DNA of 14,348 bases, from NCBI GenBank assembly GCA_002751075.1, contig NAOQ01000003.1:331818-346165 (forward strand). Direction: 5' to 3'. The stretch is from Ichthyophonus hoferi. Lineage: Eukaryota > Opisthokonta > Ichthyosporea > Ichthyophonida > Ichthyophonidae. Below the pieces are notes generated by a model. The model saw nothing but the letters and a program-made list of their open reading frames with translations. It made no database searches and had not been told where the DNA came from. How positions within the stretch are numbered: position 1 is the stretch's first letter; each line of letters opens with the position of its first letter. Positions 1-10,600 of this stretch are shown piece by piece. The translations under genes and the position numbers were made by a program.

Positions 1-170
1 TATATATATCATTTATCTCTTCTTTCCCTTTTCTATTTTCATTATCTATACATATCGTCAGATTTTATTTTTATTACCCTCTCAGACTATACTTTGTCAA
101 CCGTTTTTTTCTAATGTTTTGCTAAATATCACAACATTTAGCTAGAACATAACAAAGGTTTAGTTTGAAA
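1..170 (+). other. 5' flank or 5' UTR
   Basis: This stretch lacks the tandem repeats that fill the introns, fitting a promoter-proximal region or 5' UTR. A pyrimidine-rich run ends in a CTCAG at 81-85 that could be a 3' splice site of a noncoding upstream exon. A TAA at 150-152 is in frame with the ATG at 171, so the reading frame cannot extend further upstream. I see no convincing promoter box; the TA run at the left edge is no better than background. Confidence 0.4.
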
Positions 171-183
171 ATGCACAATGCAA
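171..183 (+). CDS. AP3D1: AP-3 delta exon 1 (coding part), probable
   Basis: ATG at 171 opens four codons (M, H, N, A) plus one base, followed at once by a strong GTAAGT donor at 184-189. Joining to the acceptor that ends at 1346 makes an AGA codon and continues in frame into MHSMQAIQVM of exon 2. The repeat-filled 184-1346 stretch then behaves like every other intron here. The alternative is that translation starts at the ATG at 1349 inside exon 2. Confidence 0.55.
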
Positions 184-3100
184 GTAAGTACTAGTTCATT
201 TCTTACATAAATACTTGTACATACGCATATACATACCTACATATATATACCCCTACACACTTACATATCTATACATGCATACCTGCATTAACATATCCAC
301 ATATCCATATCCACGTAAACGTACATGCATGTACATGCATGTATACCTAATTGACCTTACATAATTACTTACCTATATACTTGCGTACATATATATACGT
401 AAATACGTATATACCTACTTACCTATCTACCTACCTACATGTACACATAAATATATACATAACTACATACACAGTCATTTTATGTTATACTATGCTATAC
501 TATATTGTCTTTTTTTATATCATATACTTTATGCTATGTTTTGCTAGTATGTTTTATTATATTATGTTTCATTGTTATGTTATGCTATGTTATGCTATGT
601 TATGTTATGCTAGGTTATGTTATGTTATATTATTTTATGTTATGTTATGTTATGTTACGTTATATTATATTAGTTTATGTTATGTTATGTTACGTTATGT
701 TATGTTATGTTATGTTATGTTATGTTATGTTATGTTATATTATGTTATATTATGTTATATGATAATATGATTTGATATGGTATGATATGGTTTATTATAT
801 TATATTATATGATGTTATGTTGTTATGCTATGCTATACTATGTTATGTTATGCTATGTTATGTTGTTTTATTTTATGTTATTTTATGTTATGTTATGTTA
901 TGTTATGTTATGTTATGTTATGCTATTATATGATACAATATGTCATGACTTGTTATAGTATTTTATATTATATTTTATTGTTCTATTATATGATATCATA
1001 ATAGGCCATATTATTATTTATTTTATATTGCTATACTATATTATATTATGCTATACTATAATATATTATGTTGTATATTGAATGATATTACTATTATAGT
1101 TCATTCCTTAGCCTATCCCCCATGTCTTTTCTTACGTATAATTTACTTCTATAGTATTACATATTCTAGTATTTTAGGCTTAATATATATCAGACGAAAA
1201 CTGAAGGAAAACCGCAGCATGTGTATGTAGTTATGCTTGTATGTATGATGTATATATGTATAGGTACACATAGGTTGATATATATGAGTTATTTTATATT
1301 TACACATGTTTATGTTTCGGCAACCTCCCTCCCTATCTACCCATAGGAATGCATTCAATGCAGGCCATTCAGGTCATGCAAAAGGCTACCCTATGGCACA
1401 AATCATTAGGCGATCTTATAAGGGGATTACGGTCAAATAAGGGAAACGAAGCACAGTATCTAGCCGAGGTTTTAACTGAAATCAAGGAGGAGCTGAGGTC
1501 AGAATCTGCCACTACTAAGGCTGTAGCAATCTCAAAACTTACCTATGTATGTTATATGTATGCTTTATGTATCTTAGGTGTATGTATGTATACATGTATG
1601 TATGTATGTATGTATGTAGGTATATATATGATATTATGATAATATGTATTTATAATAGTATGTGTGCATGCATGATAGTTTATATGTATGATAGTATGTA
1701 TGTATGGGTATATGTATGTTGTATAGTTATGCTATATATATACGTTGTGAATATGTTTTTAGAGCCTCTATTATGTATCTGTGTATGATGATGATGATTG
1801 CAATCATGGTGGTAATAATAATAATAATAATAATAATAAGAATAATAGTAAGCATATTATAATACAATACAATATAATGCAATAGACTATACTGCAATAT
1901 AATATAACATATCATATAATAGTACAATATAGCGTAGCATGGTATAATATAACAAATCATAATACAATGCAATATAAGCTAATCCAGTTCAATCTAATCT
2001 AATATAATCTATGACATATACAGCCCCACATATTAGACTATAACATGTATTTTTAAACAATATAATATAATGTAATATAGCATAATAAAATGTAATCCAA
2101 CATAATGTAGTATACCACAACACAACATAATACAATAAAAGGTGGTACAATACAATACAATATAATACACTCTAATCTAATCTAATCTAATATACTCTAA
2201 TGTACAGCTCCATATGTTAGGCTATGATGTATCCTTTGCATCCTTTAAGACAGTAGAAGTCATGAGTCAGGCTAGATTCTCGCAAAAGAGAATAGGATAT
2301 TTGGCAGCCTCCCAGACATTTACAGATACTACAGATGTGCTAATGTTGACTACTAATATGTTAAAGAAGGTATGGGGGGTGTATGATATCATCTATATAT
2401 ATACACGTGTATGTGTATGTATACATAGCGGTATATCTCTATAGTATGATATAATACAGTATAATATAATATATATAATATAATATTAGTATACTATATA
2501 ACTATATTGAAGTGAGGACATAAGTGTATATTATGACCTTACTGGTACTCACTGTCTCACTTTCAACCTATTACGTCATTCCTAGGACATTCTCAGTCAG
2601 AACCAATACGAAGCAGGCTTAGCCCTTAACGGCCTATCAAATTTTGTTACCCCTGATCTTGCCCGGGATTTAGCCAATGACCTTATGTCAGTGCTCACTT
2701 CCTCTCGATCTTACGTAAGAAAGAAAGCTTTACTAGCTATGTATAAGGTAGTGCTCTGTTATCCTGATGCTCTCCGACCCTATTTCTTACGACTGAAGGA
2801 CAAACTGGAGGATAATGAACTGGGTGAGTTCTGGTTATTATCTGGGTTGTATTATACTGTATTATAGTGTATTATATTATATTATACTGTATTGTACTGC
2901 ATTATAGTGTATCATATTCTATTATACCGTATTGTACTACATTATGGTGTATTATATTATATTATACTGTATTCCACTCTATTGCACTGTACTGTATTAT
3001 ATTATACTGCATTGTACTATATTGTACTGCATTATATTATATTATACTATATTGTACTATATTATGGTGTATTATATTATATTATACTGTATTACACTAT

Positions 3101-4108
3101 ACTATAGTGTATTATACTACATTGTACTGTATTATATTATATTATGTTGTATTATATTCTATTATACTGTATTGTACTGCATTATAGTGTATTATATTCT
3201 ATTATACCGTGTTGTACTATATTGTACTGTATTGTATTATATTATACTGCATTGTACTATATTGTACTGCATTGTACTATATTGTACTGTATTACACTAT
3301 ATTATACTATATCATAACTATATTATACTAAATCATGCTACATCATACTATATCATGCCATATCATACTCTACTATATTATACTATACCATAGATATTGC
3401 TATTCCTCCCTCTCTATACCTATACTAACTGTGTACAATCAGCAGTTAATACAATCTGTAAAAATGTGCGGCTAGCCCTATACATGTACATTCACACATA
3501 CATACCTCTCTATCTCACCCTCTAACCCTTCTCTATCACTCTATCCCTCTCTATATACCCCTACATACTCCATCCTATAGGCGTGCAATCAGCAGCAGTT
3601 AATGTAATCTGTGAGTTAGCGCGTAAGAATCCCAAGAACTATCTATCGTTGGCTCCTCCTCTGTTCAGAATGCTAGGATCACATAATAATTGGATGATGA
3701 TAAAAGTGATAAAACTGGTAGGTAACCAGATATAGCTATATATCTATATATGGATATGGTATGGTAGGTAATTAGATAGATTTGTATATAGATATGGTAT
3801 GGTAGATAATTATATATAGCTATATATAGATATGGAATGGTAGGTAATTATGTATAGCTATATATGGAGATGGTATGGTAGGTAATTATATATAACTATA
3901 TATAGATATGATACGGTAGGTAATTATCTATAACTATATACGGGTATGGTGTATAAGCAGAGCTGCAATCATGTATTGTTCTATACTTTATCCTATGTCT
4001 TATTACCATGTGACCATACACTACTTAGTCTGTGGTAAAGCGATGGAAGGAGAATAGATTTCATACGATAAGATACCATGGATAACAGGAAAGTAAAGTG
4101 CTACATAC

Positions 4109-4145
<37 letters not shown>

Positions 4146-4596
4146 CTAACATCTCAATGACCTTGGTATACAGAGCTGGGTAACCATAATTTATAGCATA
4201 AGATTAAAAAAAAGCTAACTCGCACTAATAACACCTAGTTAAAAAAGTAACCATCAATTATTACATAGGGTTAAAATTAATTATAATATGCGGTTACAAC
4301 CAACCGTATCATTCCTTTAATTACTTATTCTACTAATACTCACCCATTCCTTCCTCTCAGTTTGCCTCTCTTATGCCCTATGAACCACGTTTAGGCAAGA
4401 AACTGCTAGAACCTCTTACTAATATTATCAACACTACATCGGCCATGTCGCTGCTGTATGTATAGTATATCTATGTTACTCTATGTTACTATATGTATGT
4501 TGCATCTATTGTAGAATAGTATGTATGATAGCATGTAGGATAATATGTCTATGCTACTATATACATGGTGTATCTACATAGTAATGATAATGGCCT

Positions 4597-4636
<40 letters not shown>

Positions 4637-7600
4637 TTACTAGTACTAGTACTACTATAATAATACTATAGTGTTTCTACCATGTTAATATAGATCCATT
4701 GCTTCCTATACAGCTATGAAGCAATCAGTACAGTGATTGAAGGAATGCCAGGTCATGCCCTTTCCATCCAATTATGTGTCTCCAAGCTAAGGCTATTTAT
4801 AGAGGATCCCGATCAGAATTGTGGGTGTTAATTACATGTTTAACTGCCTCATATTGAATAATATACTTTGTTGTATTATAGTGTAGTGTAGTGTATTGTA
4901 TTGTATTATGTTCAATTATATTATATTCTATTATACCATATTATCTTATACCATCTTATATCATATTATATTATCTTATATTATGTTCAATTATATTATA
5001 TTGTATTATACCATATTATCTTATACCATATTATATTATGTTATATTATACTATATTATATTTTTTATTATACTACACTATATTGCATAATACTATACTA
5101 TATACTATAACCTAATATAATAGGTATACGGACATACATTCTAAAATATATTTAAAGTACCCCGTTCAAATACACTTTTATGCACACATATACATGTATA
5201 CTATAAATTATAAGCCTATAATTGATAGCCATAGTGACAATAGCAACCAATAATTGCACTTGAATATTTTTATTGCACTATATAATTGGTGGACATATTA
5301 CCATACCAGCTTTATATAACCCATTATAAACCAATAGTATCAAAGTAATGTTTTTAAGATAACACAATATATAATACATTATACATACTCTATACTACAT
5401 ACAACGTAATACGTACTACATAATATATATATACTGCATAATACATAATATATGCCATGTAATACATAATACAGACTACATAATACACAATATATTCAAC
5501 ATAATACATACTACATAATACACAACATACACAACATAATACATAATACATAATACACAATACATACAACATAATACATAACACATACTACATACCATAT
5601 ACTCCACATAACATGTAATCCACAGTATATAATGCACAATATAATATATATCATCCTCGCCTATAATCCATAAACATATTAGCAGTTACAACCAATACCT
5701 ATATGAGAATATTTTATTTGTACTAGATAATTGGTCCAAAAGTTACTGTGTCAGGTATAACTAACCTATTCTAAACCAATAATATCACAGTAAAATATTT
5801 AGGGTTGGTTCAATTGGCAAAGATCTGCAAGATTCAACCTAAGGCGGGTAAGTGGATAGAATAGACCAATGGTTATAGCTTACTATTTTTTTTAAAATAT
5901 ATATTTATTTATGGACACAACTGATATTTACCATATCGTTAAATAGATTAATTTTTATGTATCTATATATGTATAATTATTATGTCATTATATTAAAAAT
6001 TAATATATCTTATCGTATCTTATTAGCCAATATATTAACTTATATATGTACACATAAAATAATTCATATAATACCATTACATTACAATATAATATATCTT
6101 ATCGTATCAAATCATACCACACTATTATCATTTAGGTTAATAAATAATGTTACAAGGTTATTATACTATGAGCGTCATAATATGCTAGTTCTAACACGAA
6201 TATATTCATTCTATTATTACTATTACTATTACTATTATTATTTTTATTATTTGTTTGTTATTATTATGATTATCATTATGATTACTGTTCTTATTATTAT
6301 TATTATGTATACATTAATTAATTAAGCAACTAATTAATGAATTCCCTGTTAGCTCTGGAATATAAAGAGCTAGTCCTCGCCTGTTTGGAGGATCCAGATG
6401 AGACTATCCGTATGAGAGCACTGGAGCTATTGCCTGTTATGGTAAGTAGAGTGCCTATTACAGCACTTACATTATTACCTATTATGGTAGTTCAAGTAAT
6501 GCCTTTAATGGTAGGCATATTTATATGCCTATATACCCATATATTCTGCCATGTTAAGGAAACATATGCCCTCACATTGATAGATATTCAATCATATTCA
6601 TTAGTTAGTTGGACAATTAGCGTATACCTGAATAGACCCAATGATATGGACTGCATTACAATGACTCGGATTGTAATTGATAAAATTTTCTTTGACTTAG
6701 TATACATATATATATATATATATATATATATGTATTGTTTGGTACTAATAACATAGTATATATATTGTTATAGTAATAATAACATAATATATACATGCAT
6801 ATACACATATGTTTAAATACATATATACATATACATTATACGTATATGTATATATAGTATCTTTTTCCTACAAATTCTAACTGTAACAACCATCCAGGCC
6901 TCTTCCAAGTCCGTACCAGATATAGTCAAGAGACTATTAGTAACCATGGAAAAGGTATAGTAGATGTTGTATAGAATAATATATTATAGTATATGTTTTA
7001 TGTTATATACTATACTGCATTTTGTGTTATATGCTATATGCTATGTATAGTATATTATATTATATGTTTATAGTGTATAGTAGACATTATTATTATTATA
7101 TATATATTTTTTGATTATGTATTATGCATTATGTAGTTCCACTATCATACATACATACATACATACACTAATACTAATATTTGTATATCATATCCAATAT
7201 GTTTGATAGTTACATATTATTATAAACGGGTTAATTACTAATTAATTTAACCAACCAACCAGATGACGTCTCAGGAATATAAAGATGAGATCATTTGTCA
7301 AATGATTTCTATGTGTTCCCATGATAATTACAAGGTTAGATATATGTATATGGATATATAGTGATAGTATGATTGTGTGATAGTATAACACTGTAACACT
7401 AACACTGTAATACTACAATACTATAATAGTGAAACACTGTAACATTATAATATATAATACTAAAATACTATAATACTATAAAACTGTAACACTATAACAC
7501 TATAACACTATAACAATATAATGCTATAATACTATAACACTATAATGCTATAACACTATAATACTATAACACTAATACTATAACACTATGACACTATAAC

Positions 7601-10600
7601 ACTATAACACTATAATGCTATAACACTATAATGCTATAATGCTATAATGCTGTAACACTAACACTATAACACTATAACACTATAATGCTATAATGCTATA
7701 ACACTATAATACTATAACACTATAACACTATAATACTGTAATACTATAACAATATAACTATAGAAATATAATACTATAATACTGTAACACTAATACTACG
7801 ATATTATACTATCCCATCCAATCCTATATCTTTAAATTATAATCTTTGTTTCTTACTGGCCTTTATACCCCTTCCAGCACATAGCTAACTTTGAATGGTA
7901 CTTTGATGTGTTGATTTCTTTGGTTCACTTGGAAAATACAGCAGAAGGTGTAGAAACCTCCTATGACTTCCTTATATCTTGAATTTCACTGTTGGTATAT
8001 TAATATATGTTTATATGTATATATATATATGTGTATGTAGATATGTATATGTATGTATGTGTGTGTATGTATATTTAGTTATATATGTGTATGTATGTAT
8101 GTATGTATGTATGTATGTATGTATGCATGTGTATAGTTATAGTCATAGTACAGCTATTCGTATATCTATGGCATATAATATATATAATACCCTTGTTGCC
8201 CTAGTTATGGTAACCATTGTGATTCCAGGGCCAGTCGTTGCTAATCAACTCTTGGATGTTGTTATCCGAGTCAAGAATGTCCGTCAATATGCAGTCCAGA
8301 AACTGGTGGGTTATTATTGGTGTATATTGTGACCCCCTTCAATTGATTGGATTGGCTCTGTGCACCAATAATAACAATGAAATGAATTATATAAATATAT
8401 AAATATTCATATATAATATAATTTACTATAATACCATACAGAAAAATATAATGCGACAATATAACATAACATCACATGATGAAATTCCACACAATACAAT
8501 ACTATATATATATATATATATAGTACGGTTGATAGTATAGGGATAATAATAGTAATAATAAACTGTACATATACCTATACCCATTTTCTATAATATAGGT
8601 GGATATCCTTCAATCAGCTACTATCCCGGGGAAGGGCCCATCCAATGGCATGGTAGATGCACTATATGCTGCCGCCCACCTAGTGGGAGAGTATTATGAG
8701 TATGTATATATGTATATATATATGTATGTATGTATATATATGTTTGTTTGTATGTATGTATGTACGTATGTATATATGCATATATGTGCATGATAGTATG
8801 ATTAGATGTATTTGCATACTAGGCTAGAAATACGCATACGTATACTTATAACTTCATAATCTTCACTATATATTATATAGTATATACCCTATATTATATA
8901 CTATATACTCTCTACTGTGTGCTATACACCTTATACTATATACTATATACTAATAGACCCCATACCTTTTCTCTCCTTATTCTATTGCAGTCTTTTAGAG
9001 CGGCCTCAAGATGTCCTGCTTTCACTGGTGCATCATGACGTTATAAACCTCCCCCACAATGTCCAGGCTTCTTTCTTACAAAATGCTTTTAAAATATATA
9101 GTAAGATGAGCGCGATAAAGGTAGGTTGGATAGTGTATAGGATAGTATATATATATATATATACGTGTATGTAGGATAGTGTGTATATATGTATGTAGGA
9201 TATCATGTCTGATAGTATGTATGATAGTATGATGGTATGTATTAATGTATGTATGTAAGATGTTATATATGGTAGTATAACTGTAAATATACATATATGC
9301 ATATATATATATAATCAACCAGTTCCTAATTACTCCAAATTAATGAATACTCATCTAGTTCGGGGATTTCAATGACATCAGTACCATGCTATTGGATAAG
9401 GTTACTGTATTCACAGAAAGTCCTTATATGGAAGTGCAGGAAAGGGTGAGTGACGTATTAACTAATACCTTGTGGAAGACCAGTTCTATGTAAGGAAATC
9501 TAATAGATTTACTATATGCTGCTGTATATTTCATGTTGTTGTATTTGGCATATATATACGGTAAGCATTGTTGTAATTATTACATACATATTTACAGAAC
9601 ATAATATATATATAGTAATCGTTGTTCATAATATTACATACATACATACAGAACATGTAATACATATATAGTAATTATTTTTTATATTGTTACATACATA
9701 CATACATACAGACCATATTATCTATATATATCTACCAGTCTTCTGTCTGCAATAAAATTTAATAGGGAATTTAGTGATTTAATAAATATCTCTTTCTATA
9801 CACGTGCCTTCTTTTGATTGGTATCTATATATCACACCGACGAATGCTTTTCTCTTTTCTTCAAACTTATTTAATTCTATTAGGTTATTGGATCAGGTCC
9901 CACATTACAATTTTAAAGCAAGTCTAATTGATGCTTTAAAATTTATTTCTATTTACGTCGGGTCATTGAATTTAGTTTTCTTTATATGGCTATCTATTAG
10001 TTTATATGATTAATCCTATGTTTATATTAGTTTATATAATTGTTGTCATATATCTTAGGTATGGATTGCCATTTTTGGGTTTATTGGGTCGATTCTTGTT
10101 GGCCTGTAGTTCACCAATTATATCTTACTAGTAACATAATGGCCGCCAATTCATTGGTAGATAAAGTAATAACCTATGGTCTCTACACTAATGCGATCAC
10201 AGATATCAATTATGCAATGTTTATTATTGGTTGTTTATCCTGCACACACTATAACACATACTATCATACTATCATAATATCATATTTTAAAACACTGATA
10301 TACATACACATACGTACACAGTGCATAGCAATAGTGAGGTATGTTTGAACATGTCACAACTATGGGTTGGATATATACTAACATCCAATAAAAATTTAAA
10401 TCTATATAATACCCAATCATAACACAGTATATTTTTAACATTTGCTTTCTATTGGGTTACAGGCCTGTATGTTACGTCAGGTGATTCTTCTAATCCAATC
10501 GCTAGATGGCACAGACCCTAGGGTGGGTATGGAGTTGCTTAGTCTGTTTGAGGGCGAGTTAAATCCTGTAGCCAGTAGAGCACAGAAGAAGGTGAGTAAG

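Noticed and set aside
351-770. Open frames of 85-139 codons in the TATGT array
   Set aside because: They are periodic Met-Leu-Cys-Tyr type translations of a pentamer, open in several frames at once, inside a probable intron.
2867-3393. Overlapping open frames in intron 4
   Set aside because: Pure TATNN repeat translations; the adaptin frame skips this region with exact human spacing.
4171-4200. A further donor relic, CTGGGTAACC, in intron 5
   Set aside because: It recalls the exon 5 donor region, but the match is short and outside the 38-base register, so chance is likely.
4891-5115. Three overlapping open frames in intron 7
   Set aside because: All are translations of the same pentamer array with no domain-like composition.
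6160-6210. Possible decayed copy of the exon 9 acceptor in intron 8
   Set aside because: TGCTAG followed by a CTAACACGAATAT-like string is only loosely like TGTTAGCTCTGGAATAT; too weak to claim.
6442-6756. Exon 9 continuing to 6756 as coding sequence
   Set aside because: Exon 10 at 6898 gives the correct next residues at exact human spacing from the 6442 donor; the extension has no homology beyond the duplicated exon end.
9804-10348. Nested gene or mitochondrial insertion in intron 16
   Set aside because: Hydrophobic, Tyr-rich open frames looked membrane-like, but no family signature could be matched; kept only as an unexplained block.
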